Source of the DNA: Bacillota bacterium | GTDB taxonomy: Bacteria; Bacillota; Bacilli; Lactobacillales; Streptococcaceae | Direction: 5' to 3' | Length of the DNA: 8,873 nucleotides | NCBI GenBank assembly: GCA_021781855.1 | Contig: JAJXWC010000090.1 | Coordinates: 1-8,873, forward strand | Shown: positions 1 through 6,425 of the stretch, one piece after another | Position numbering within the stretch: the stretch's first letter is position 1 | Layout: each line of letters starts with the position of its first letter | The notes under the pieces: model-generated | Told to the model about the DNA's origin: nothing | Databases searched by the model: none | The model's input: only the letters and a program-made list of their open reading frames with translations | Program-made: the position numbers and the translations under genes

Positions 1-7
1 CCGATCT
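1..7. other. Probable Illumina adapter remnant at contig edge
   Basis: The first seven bases, CCGATCT, are identical to the 3' end of the common Illumina adapter. Read in the rnc frame they give Pro-Ile and turn the next codon into Cys (TGT), where RNase III proteins almost always have Gly in the G-A-L-[FY]-L-D segment. Changing only base 7 from T to G would restore GGT (Gly). Everything from base 8 on fits RNase III. I infer that bases 1-7 are not native sequence. A chance match is possible because the motif is only seven bases long. Confidence 0.6.
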
Positions 8-321
8 GTGCGCTTTTTCTTGACCAGGGGATGGATGAAGTGCGCAAATTCATTTATCGTGTGGTTATTCCGCATGTAAAAGCGAATGACTATGTAAAAA
101 TAGTTGATTACAAAACGGAACTTCAGGAGATTTTGCAAGTTGGTGGTGAAACGACCATTTCTTACAAAATTCTTGAAGAAACTGGGCCAGCGCATGACCG
201 AGAATTTGTAGCAAGTGTATCAAACGAAGGACGAGAACTCGGACGCGGCATGGGAAAATCAAAGAAGATTGCTGAGCAGAGGGCTGCGGAAAATGCGATT
301 AAGGGGCAAATCCGTAGTTAA
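1..321 (+). CDS. rnc: Ribonuclease III, C-terminal part (5' truncated)
   Basis: This is the 3' end of rnc; the open frame runs in from the window edge, so the ATG at 31 is internal and not a start. RNase III is a Mg-dependent endonuclease that cuts double-stranded RNA, including rRNA precursors, in the cytoplasm. The fragment begins in the last part of the catalytic domain (C-ALFLDQG, normally GALFLDQG), so the signature acidic residues lie outside the window. It then has the linker helix (EVRKFI...VVIP) and a full dsRNA-binding domain: helix 1 DYKTELQEILQ, the strand segment with ETGPAHDREF, and helix 2 with GMGKSKKIAEQRAAENA. The C-terminus looks normal. smc follows after 24 bases, the usual rnc-smc order in Firmicutes, and the two are probably co-transcribed. 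The first two or three residues are suspect because bases 1-7 resemble adapter sequence. Confidence 0.95.
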   Translation, partial: PICALFLDQGMDEVRKFIYRVVIPHVKANDYVKIVDYKTELQEILQVGGETTISYKILEETGPAHDREFVASVSNEGRELGRGMGKSKKIAEQRAAENAIKGQIRS

Positions 322-345
322 GATAGAGCGGATTTACGAAAAAAT

Positions 346-3300
346 ATGTATTTAAAGAAAATGGAAATCGTTGGTTTCAAATCTTTTGCTGACCGAACGA
401 AAATAGAATTTGACCAGGGAGTAACGGCGGTTGTCGGCCCGAATGGCTCTGGTAAATCGAATATTGTCGAAAGCTTGCGCTGGGTGCTCGGTGAGCAGTC
501 TGCGAAATCTTTGCGTGGCGGTAAAATGCCGGACGTGATTTTTGCGGGGACAGAGAAGCGGCGTGCGCTGAATTATGCAGAGGTTATTGCGCATTTTGAT
601 AATGCAGATGATTACTTGGCGGGACATAACGATGATGACGAAGTGGTTATCACGCGGCGGCTTTATCGCAATGGTGACTCAGAATTTTTGATTAATGGAC
701 GAAAATGCCGGCTGAAGGATATTCATGATTTGTTCACGGATACAGGACTCGGTCGGGATAGTTTGTCGATTATTTCACAAGGAAGAATTGAGTCTGTTTT
801 TAATTCGAAACCTGAGGAGCGGCGTGCTATTTTTGAGGAAGCGGCTGGTGTTTTGAAATACAAAAATCGGCGAGCGGAAACAGAAACGAAATTGACTTCA
901 ACACAGGATAATTTGGACCGACTGGAAGATATTATTTTTGAGTTGAATGGACAGCTTGTGCCCTTGCAGGCTCAACGTGATGTAGCTTTACGCTTTCGGG
1001 AATTAGATGGTGCGCGTGAAGAATTGGCATTGTCGGTGTTGGTGGGACAGCTTGTTGCTGAAAAAAATCAATTTGATGAAACAAAAGTTCGTTTGACGGA
1101 GATTTTAGCGAATTTGACGGCTTTGTCAGAAAGGCAGAAAGACTACGATACCGCGCTTTCTGAATTACGAGACCGACGAAATGTAGTTGAACGTGAGCAA
1201 GAAAAACGACGTTCCGAATCGCTAACATTAACAGAATTAAAATCCGATTTGACACGGAAAATCGAGCTTTTTGATGTACAGAAAAATTCATCAGAAAAGT
1301 CGGCTGCTGAACGTGAAGCACGCTTGACGGATTTGACAGAAAAAATAGCACGTTTAACAGCAGATTTGACGGAAAATGAGCAGAAATTAGCAGTATTGAC
1401 TGATGAAAAAGCTGCTTTAGACGAGGAACTCGGTCATTTAGCCGAAGCTCTTGCAAACTTATCAGAAGCGCCAGAGACTGTGATTGAACGGCTACGAGAC
1501 GAATTTGTCCAACTCGTTAGTCAGGAAGCAGAATTTTCAAACCGAATCGTCAAAAATACGGCTGAAATTGAAAATCTGACGCGCAGGCAGCTTGAAGCGG
1601 ACGAATCAACGCGTGAGAATGCTGAAAAATTTACCGCAGTGAGTGCAGAATTGTCAGAAGCTGAACAGCAAATCAAAGTTTTAAGCTTTGAAATTGCTCA
1701 ACTTTTAAACATTTTTGAACGTACATCAGCAGAAGAAAAGACGCAAAATGAAACGGAACGTCTTGCACAAAATGAAATGTATGACCGTCTGCAAGAATTA
1801 AATCAACAAAAAGCGCGCTTAGCAAGCTTGGAAAATATTCGAGATAGTCATAGCAACTTATTTGCGGGTGTGCGCGGTGTGATGCAAAATCAGACACAAA
1901 TCGGTGGTATCGTTGGTGTTGTTGCTGATTTGCTGAGTTTTGATAGTAAATATACGACAGCGATTGATATTGCGCTTGGCGGTGGTAGTCAAAACATTGT
2001 GACAGAAGATGAAAATGCGGCAAAACGTGCGATTGCTTTTTTGCGGGAAAAGCGGCTTGGACGTGCAACTTTTCTGCCTTTGACAACGATTAAGCCACGT
2101 GAATTGAGCAATTATAATCGTGTGAGTTCGATGAAAGGCTTTATTGATACAGCACTCAAACTCGTGAATTTCGATAAGCGGCTTTACAATGCGGTTTCGA
2201 GCTTACTTGGTACAACAATTATTGTGGATACAGCGGAAAACGCAACGTCGATTGCACGGGCAATGAATTATACAGTGCGAATTGTAACGCTTGACGGCAC
2301 GCAGATTAATCCTGGGGGGGCGTATGCTGGTGGTGCTGGTAAACGAAATTCAACAACATTTACAAATGTTGAAATCGAAGAACTGCAAGCACAGATTGTC
2401 CAGTCTGAAAATCAGTTAAGAACAGCAGAAAAGGCGGTTCAGGCAGCACAAGCAGCTAAGGCAGAATTAAATCGTCAACTGGCTGACCTTAAAGCTCAAG
2501 GCGAAGAAAAACGATTTGACGAAAAAACGTTAAACTTGAAAATTGAGCAATTAAGCGAACAAAAAGCAGATTTGACTCAACTTGTGCAACAAGCGGACGG
2601 CGAACAGCAAGCAAAAATTTTGGCGGATTTGTCAAATGACAATGAAAAAATGGCTGCTGAAATTGCTAAAATTTCCCAAAGAAAAAATGAAATTGACCAA
2701 GAGCTTGAAGTGGTCAAATCCAGTAGCCAAGCGCAAAATGAGTTGAAAGACGAAAAAAATCGCGCTTTGAATACGGCTAAATTGCGATTGTCCGAGACGA
2801 CAAGTGAACTTCGGTTTGCCGCGCAAGAAAAAAAGCGTCTTGAAAATGATTTAGCTAATTTGCGCGATGAGCAACGGCATTTGACCAGTTTGTCAAATCC
2901 GCAAACGGCTTTTGACAGTGCCACACGTGAAAAATTTGCAGGACAGCTTTTCGAAACGGAACAAAAACTGCAGGAAATTTCTGTCAAATTAGTTAGTTTG
3001 AAATTTGAACGAGAAGATTTGTCTGCCCAAATGGAAGATTTGGAACAGCATAATCATGATTTTATTGAACAAAATCAAACGCTGAACAATCAGAAAACAC
3101 GGCTTGAAATTCAGCTTGAACAGTCAGAAAAAACACTTTATGACAAGCAAAATCAGTTGAATAGTGATTATGAAATGAGTTTTGAAGCAGCACAGGAGAA
3201 AGCTCAGGTGCTTGATGATTTAAGCTCAGCCGAAAATGAATTGAAAAAAATCGAACGTCAGATTCGTGCGCTTGGCTCGGTCAATCTTGATGCCATTACG

Positions 3301-3870
3301 CAATTTGACGAAGTTAATGACCGTTATCAATTTTTGAATAGCCAAAAAGAAGATTTGACAGAAGCAAAAAATTTACTTTTAGGCACCATTAATGATATGA
3401 ACGATGAAGTGAAAATCCGCTTTAAATCAACTTTTGATGCCATTCGTAGTAGTTTTAAGTTGACTTTTTCACAAATGTTTGTCGGAGGTTCTGCTGACCT
3501 TGAATTAACCAGTGATGATTTGCTTAATGCTGGTGTGGAAATCAATGTTCAACCGCCAGGAAAAAAACTTGCCAGTCTTAATCTTATGAGTGGCGGTGAA
3601 AAAGCTCTGACTGCTTTAGCGCTGATTTTTGCTATTCTTCGGGTGCGTACAGTGCCTTTTGTCGTACTTGACGAAGTTGAAGCTGCTCTTGATGAAGCAA
3701 ATGTCAAACGTTTTGGGGATTATATGAACCATTTTGATAACAGCAATCAATTCATCGTTGTTACGCACCGCAGAGGGACAATGGCAGCTGCAGGAGCGAT
3801 GTATGGCGTCACAATGGCAGATGCTGGTGTGTCTAAAATTTTATCCGTTCGATTGGAAGAAAATAACTGA
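346..3870 (+). CDS. smc: Chromosome partition protein SMC
   Basis: Complete 1174-residue SMC, close to the usual bacterial length. With ScpA and ScpB it forms the condensin-like ATPase that loads on DNA, extrudes loops and aids origin segregation. Seen in the sequence: N-terminal head with Walker A GPNGSGKS (31-38, Lys37), conserved Arg57 in SLRGGKM, and the Q-loop Gln145 in SQGRIESVF; a first long coiled coil (about 170-500) rich in Glu, Gln, Leu and Lys; the hinge (about 506-665) with the glycine motif PGGAYAGG near 656-662; a second coiled coil (about 670-1010); and a C-terminal head with signature SGGEK (1082-1086), Walker B VVLDEVEAALDE (Asp1109, catalytic Glu1110) and H-loop His1141 in VVTHRRGTM. 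No key residue is missing. The start is set by homology (MYLKKMEIVGFKSFADRT is the standard SMC N-terminus), because no good Shine-Dalgarno sequence lies before ATG 346. Its 3' end carries the -35 element of the next promoter. Confidence 0.98.
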   Translation: MYLKKMEIVGFKSFADRTKIEFDQGVTAVVGPNGSGKSNIVESLRWVLGEQSAKSLRGGKMPDVIFAGTEKRRALNYAEVIAHFDNADDYLAGHNDDDEVVITRRLYRNGDSEFLINGRKCRLKDIHDLFTDTGLGRDSLSIISQGRIESVFNSKPEERRAIFEEAAGVLKYKNRRAETETKLTSTQDNLDRLEDIIFELNGQLVPLQAQRDVALRFRELDGAREELALSVLVGQLVAEKNQFDETKVRLTEILANLTALSERQKDYDTALSELRDRRNVVEREQEKRRSESLTLTELKSDLTRKIELFDVQKNSSEKSAAEREARLTDLTEKIARLTADLTENEQKLAVLTDEKAALDEELGHLAEALANLSEAPETVIERLRDEFVQLVSQEAEFSNRIVKNTAEIENLTRRQLEADESTRENAEKFTAVSAELSEAEQQIKVLSFEIAQLLNIFERTSAEEKTQNETERLAQNEMYDRLQELNQQKARLASLENIRDSHSNLFAGVRGVMQNQTQIGGIVGVVADLLSFDSKYTTAIDIALGGGSQNIVTEDENAAKRAIAFLREKRLGRATFLPLTTIKPRELSNYNRVSSMKGFIDTALKLVNFDKRLYNAVSSLLGTTIIVDTAENATSIARAMNYTVRIVTLDGTQINPGGAYAGGAGKRNSTTFTNVEIEELQAQIVQSENQLRTAEKAVQAAQAAKAELNRQLADLKAQGEEKRFDEKTLNLKIEQLSEQKADLTQLVQQADGEQQAKILADLSNDNEKMAAEIAKISQRKNEIDQELEVVKSSSQAQNELKDEKNRALNTAKLRLSETTSELRFAAQEKKRLENDLANLRDEQRHLTSLSNPQTAFDSATREKFAGQLFETEQKLQEISVKLVSLKFEREDLSAQMEDLEQHNHDFIEQNQTLNNQKTRLEIQLEQSEKTLYDKQNQLNSDYEMSFEAAQEKAQVLDDLSSAENELKKIERQIRALGSVNLDAITQFDEVNDRYQFLNSQKEDLTEAKNLLLGTINDMNDEVKIRFKSTFDAIRSSFKLTFSQMFVGGSADLELTSDDLLNAGVEINVQPPGKKLASLNLMSGGEKALTALALIFAILRVRTVPFVVLDEVEAALDEANVKRFGDYMNHFDNSNQFIVVTHRRGTMAAAGAMYGVTMADAGVSKILSVRLEENN

Positions 3871-3882
3871 TTTTGTTATAAT
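3853..3882 (+). promoter_or_regulatory. Sigma-A-type promoter with extended -10, for the ltaS unit
   Basis: A consensus -10 TATAAT (3877-3882) is preceded by TG one base upstream (3874-3875), giving an extended -10. A TTGGAA -35 (3853-3858, four of six consensus bases) lies 18 bases upstream and falls inside the last codons of smc. Transcription would start near 3888-3890. No other promoter this good is visible before ltaS, so it is the best candidate for driving the downstream genes. The call is by eye and has no expression support. Confidence 0.7.
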
Positions 3883-3997
3883 TAAGCTATTCTCAAGGTT
3901 TTTATGATAAACTTGAAAATTGGAAATTAAGCAGAATTTTGCTAATAAGAGGCAGTATAGCCTTCTCACTCCAAAAATAAATGAAGCAGAGACTTAT

Positions 3998-4023
3998 TCA
4001 ATGGGCGTTTCGCCTCCCATTGA
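3998..4023 (+). promoter_or_regulatory. Strong hairpin in the ltaS leader
   Basis: TCAATGGG (3998-4005) pairs perfectly with CCCATTGA (4016-4023) around a 10-base loop, CGTTTCGCCT. Outward U-G and A-U pairs could extend the stem to about 10 bp. There is no following T-run, so it is not an intrinsic terminator. The left arm motif CAATGGG recurs at 4116-4122, so the right arm (CCCATTG) could pair there instead. Confidence 0.55.
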
Positions 4024-4026
4024 GTT

Positions 4027-4041
4027 TAAGGTACAACCTTA
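4027..4041 (+). promoter_or_regulatory. Triloop hairpin, possible anti-Shine-Dalgarno arm
   Basis: TAAGGT (4027-4032) pairs with ACCTTA (4036-4041) around the loop ACA. The right arm AACCTT (4035-4040) can alternatively pair with GAGGTT (4196-4201), which overlaps the ltaS ribosome binding site: five Watson-Crick pairs plus one G-U. This would allow a simple on/off switch, but the alternative helix is short and may be coincidental. Confidence 0.35.
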
Positions 4042-4045
4042 CGTC

Positions 4046-4066
4046 TGCGCTATCCATTGCGCTATC
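4046..4066 (+). repeat. 9-base direct repeat in the ltaS leader
   Basis: TGCGCTATC occurs at 4046-4054 and 4058-4066, separated by CAT (period 12). A partial third copy, TGCGCTA, lies at 4139-4145 in the right arm of the 4125-4148 hairpin. The spacing of about one helical turn would suit a DNA-binding protein, but the repeat may equally be part of the RNA fold. Confidence 0.5.
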
Positions 4067-4124
4067 TCCACGGTAGTCATAATTGCGAGCAGTTGAAGCT
4101 ACGAGGAAGAAAAAGCAATGGGCA

Positions 4125-4148
4125 TCTTAGTGCTAAAGTGCGCTAAGA
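4125..4148 (+). promoter_or_regulatory. Hairpin upstream of the ltaS ribosome binding site
   Basis: TCTTAGTGC (4125-4133) pairs with GCGCTAAGA (4140-4148), nine pairs including one U-G, around the loop TAAAGT. It lies about 47 bases before the ribosome binding site and has no T-run after it, so it is not a terminator. A short palindrome AGCAGTACTGCT (4172-4183) follows. Confidence 0.5.
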
Positions 4149-4194
4149 CTTTGGTACAGTTGAGTGGGTTTAGCAGTACTGCTGAGATAAAAAC

Positions 4195-4199
4195 AGAGG
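4195..4199 (+). promoter_or_regulatory. Ribosome binding site that fixes the GTG start of ltaS
   Basis: AGAGG ends seven bases before GTG 4207, which is ideal spacing. The next in-frame ATG is at residue 27 (MLAYF), inside the first membrane helix. The GTG start also gives the typical LtaS N-terminus (MKKIL...HTRAG). Confidence 0.8.
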
Positions 4200-4206
4200 T
4201 TTAGAA

Positions 4207-6411
4207 GTGAAAAAAATATTATCAAGCATTCATACTCGAGCAGGAATTATCTGGTATTCAGTATTCTTTATCTGGCTGAAGACGATGCTAGCGTATTTCT
4301 TAGTTTTTCAAGGCTTGCATAGTGTTAATCCAGCAGATTATATTCTTATGGTCGTTAATCCTATCGGTTTTACGGCTTTCTTCATGTGTTTAACACTTTT
4401 CGTTAAAAGAAAGCAACTCTTTTATCTTGGTGTTCTCATTTGGAATTTGATTGGAAGTCTGCTTGTGTATGGTAATATTCTTTATTACCGAGAATTTTCT
4501 GACTTTCTGTCGATTAACACGATTTCAGGTGGTGCAGGAATGGTTGGCAAAGGTTTTGATTTGGCCTCTATTCCAGTTCATTGGTTTGACATTATTTTTT
4601 GGCTTGATGTAATTGTTTTTGTTACACTCTTTATTTTGAAAAAAATCAAAATGGATGAACGTCCTTATGGGGCCTATCGTGCATTTAAGCAAGTCAGTGT
4701 TTCGCTCATGATTTTTGGTATTACTTTCTGGGGCGGCGATATGACTGAACATCGACTGGTTTCAAGACAAGCACAATATGATGATACTTATGTGGTGCGT
4801 TATCTGGGGCTTGGTCCGTGGCTGGTGACCGATGGCTGGTACACCCACGTTGCCAATCAGGCGCGCGCGCTTGCCTCAAAATCAGATTTTACTAAAGTAC
4901 AGGATTATATTAAAAATAACCGTTATTTAGCACCAGATGTTAAAATGGTTGGTATTGCAAAAAACCGAAATGTCATTGAGATTCATCTGGAAAGTTTCCA
5001 GCAGGATTTAATTAACCTCAAAGTTAACGGACAAGAAGTCACACCATTTCTTAATTCTTTGTACAATAACAATCCTTCCGTTTATTCGTTTTCTAATTTC
5101 TTTAACCAAGTGGGACAAGGAAAAACATCTGATGCAGAAAATATGCTGGAAACGTCAACCTTTGGGCTTCCAACAGGTTCTCTTTTCACTTCTTTGGGAA
5201 ATTCACAAACTTTCCAATCCATGCCTGCGATTCTGAATCAAACAGACGGATATTCTTCAGCCGTTTTTCACGGGAATGTCGGATCGTTTTACAATCGAAT
5301 CAATGTTTATCGCAACATGGGCTATCAGAATTTCTTTGACCAATCCTTCTGGAGTATGAATGCTCAGGATTCCACAGCTTGGGGAATCAAGGATAAATAT
5401 CTGTTTGCGGATTCAATCCCATATTTGGAGCAGCTTCAGCAGCCGTTTTATGTCAAGTATTTGACGGTAACTAACCACACGCCTTATACGGGGCTTGAAA
5501 AGAATGAAGAAGATCCTGCATTAGTCACTAATTCGGGAGATGCTGTTGTGGATAATTATTTCCAAACTGCACATTATCTTGACCAATCTGTTGAAGAATT
5601 CTTTAACTATCTCAAAGCTTCAGGGCTTTATGATAAGTCCGTGATTGTCCTTTATGGTGACCATTATGGAATTTCTGGTTCTGATACTAAAGCCTTCGCT
5701 CCATATTTAGGTATTAATCCTGATAATTGGACAGATTATGACAATACAATGATGCAGCGCGTTCCGTTTATGATTGATATTCCAGGGATGAAAGACGGGC
5801 ATATCATCAATGAGTATGCAGGTGAAATTGATGTGATGCCTACACTTGAACACTTGCTAGGAATTAATACACAAAGCTACATTCAATTTGGACAGGATCT
5901 TTTTTCCAACAACCGGCAACAATTTGTCGCCCTACGAAATCAAGGCTGGGTGACACCAACCATTACAAAGCCAAGCGGAACAAGTACGGTTTACTATGAT
6001 ACAAAGACGGGACAACCGCTTACGTTGAGTGCGACGCAACAAACATATGCCAACAATATTCAAAGTCAGGTAACCACACTTTTGTCAATGTCGGATACGC
6101 TTAATACGGAGGATTTACTTCGTTTCTATACACCGACCGGATTTACCACAGTGGACTCGAGTCAATATTCTTATTCAGTCAATTCAACAAAACAAAGGCT
6201 AAGTCAACAACAAGATAATTTGAAGGCAAAATCAACTTCTCTGCTTTCAGAAAATCATGGTATTTCAAGCCAAGATTTGTTCAAAACCGATGAACCGATA
6301 TTGAGTGACCAACTGGAAAAACTTCGTGATAATACGATTCCAAGTACAGGGGTTCAGACAAGCAGCGCAAATAAGAGTACACAGCACTCAAGTTCAGCAG
6401 CCTCAAAATAG
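4207..6411 (+). CDS. ltaS: Lipoteichoic acid synthase LtaS (GTG start)
   Basis: 734-residue membrane phosphoglycerol transferase that takes glycerol phosphate from phosphatidylglycerol and polymerises it onto a glycolipid anchor on the outer face of the membrane. Five N-terminal membrane helices (about 11-35, 47-65, 70-92, 127-145, 163-180) are followed by an ALA-S site (221-224), matching the signal-peptidase cleavage site known in S. aureus LtaS. The extracellular sulfatase-fold domain (about 245-650) has the metal and catalytic residues: Glu262 (HLESF), nucleophile Thr307 (GQGKTSD), His355, Arg364, His424 (TNHTPY), Asp485 and His486 (YGDHYG). Two substrate-pocket positions differ from S. 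aureus: Asn357 for Asp349 and Tyr362 for Trp354. The C-terminal tail (about 660-734) is Ser/Thr/Gln-rich, longer than in S. aureus (646 residues) but not unusual for streptococcal relatives. The next gene starts 14 bases downstream. A paralogous LtaS-type enzyme cannot be excluded, but every essential residue is present. Confidence 0.93.
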   Translation: MKKILSSIHTRAGIIWYSVFFIWLKTMLAYFLVFQGLHSVNPADYILMVVNPIGFTAFFMCLTLFVKRKQLFYLGVLIWNLIGSLLVYGNILYYREFSDFLSINTISGGAGMVGKGFDLASIPVHWFDIIFWLDVIVFVTLFILKKIKMDERPYGAYRAFKQVSVSLMIFGITFWGGDMTEHRLVSRQAQYDDTYVVRYLGLGPWLVTDGWYTHVANQARALASKSDFTKVQDYIKNNRYLAPDVKMVGIAKNRNVIEIHLESFQQDLINLKVNGQEVTPFLNSLYNNNPSVYSFSNFFNQVGQGKTSDAENMLETSTFGLPTGSLFTSLGNSQTFQSMPAILNQTDGYSSAVFHGNVGSFYNRINVYRNMGYQNFFDQSFWSMNAQDSTAWGIKDKYLFADSIPYLEQLQQPFYVKYLTVTNHTPYTGLEKNEEDPALVTNSGDAVVDNYFQTAHYLDQSVEEFFNYLKASGLYDKSVIVLYGDHYGISGSDTKAFAPYLGINPDNWTDYDNTMMQRVPFMIDIPGMKDGHIINEYAGEIDVMPTLEHLLGINTQSYIQFGQDLFSNNRQQFVALRNQGWVTPTITKPSGTSTVYYDTKTGQPLTLSATQQTYANNIQSQVTTLLSMSDTLNTEDLLRFYTPTGFTTVDSSQYSYSVNSTKQRLSQQQDNLKAKSTSLLSENHGISSQDLFKTDEPILSDQLEKLRDNTIPSTGVQTSSANKSTQHSSSAASK

Positions 6412-6418
6412 AAAGGAG
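6412..6418 (+). promoter_or_regulatory. Ribosome binding site of the 137-residue membrane protein
   Basis: AAAGGAG begins directly after the ltaS stop codon and ends seven bases before ATG 6426. It is the strongest ribosome binding site in the window, confirms the start and suggests efficient translation from the ltaS transcript. Confidence 0.85.
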
Positions 6419-6425
6419 ATAAAAC

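Larger units (their letters stand above)
3889..4206 (+). promoter_or_regulatory. Long structured 5' leader of ltaS, possible cis-regulatory RNA
   Basis: About 318 nt separate the inferred transcription start from the ltaS GTG, far more than a plain leader needs. I found these stems by hand: TCAAGGTTT/AAACTTGA (3893-3916, one bulge); ATTAAGCA/TGCTAAT (3926-3946, one bulge); GAGGC/GCCTT (3949-3964); an 8-bp stem at 3998-4023; a 6-bp triloop stem at 4027-4041; and a 9-bp stem at 4125-4148. Two longer-range pairings are possible: GCAGA (3986-3990) with TCTGC (4044-4048), which would enclose two hairpins as a three-way junction, and CCATTGC (4054-4060) with GCAATGG (4115-4121). No stem is followed by a T-run, so there is no visible intrinsic terminator; any control would act on translation, RNA stability or processing. 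I see no T-box motif and recognise no known riboswitch class. It could also be a separate small RNA, or a decayed repeat element with chance pairing. Confidence 0.5.

Noticed and set aside
932..1456. 174-codon open frame on the - strand within smc
   Set aside because: It lies wholly opposite smc, has no ribosome binding site, and its composition is that of the reverse of a coiled-coil coding strand. The same holds for shorter - strand frames at 1673-2086 and 2577-2987.
2314..2320. Run of seven G in smc as a frameshift or phase-variation site
   Set aside because: It encodes the conserved hinge glycines, and the frame stays intact across it. A programmed slip has no support.
3893..3916. Hairpin just after smc as a Rho-independent terminator
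   Set aside because: The stem TCAAGGTTT/AAACTTGA is AT-rich with a bulge and is followed by AAAT, not a T-run. It also lies downstream of the new promoter start, so it fits better as leader structure.
3981..4076. 31-codon open frame starting at ATG 3981 inside the ltaS leader (MKQRLIQWAF...)
   Set aside because: There is no Shine-Dalgarno sequence before it, and its bases overlap strong stem-loops and the direct repeat that better explain the region. A leader peptide is not excluded but is unsupported.
4183..4190. Second ltaS promoter near GAGATAAA
   Set aside because: The -10 match is poor, and the nearest -35-like TTGAGT gives unconvincing matches at any normal spacing. The 3853-3882 promoter is much better.
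3871..4206. RNase P RNA, tmRNA, T-box or CRISPR-related RNA in the gap
   Set aside because: None of the hallmark sequences that I know for these (for example the RNase P GAGGAAAGTCC core or the T-box GGTGG motif) is present, and there are no regularly spaced repeats with spacers.
4861..4870. GCGCGCGCGC tract in ltaS as a special DNA structure
   Set aside because: It encodes Ala-Arg-Ala next to the conserved cleavage site and is too short to argue for a structural role.
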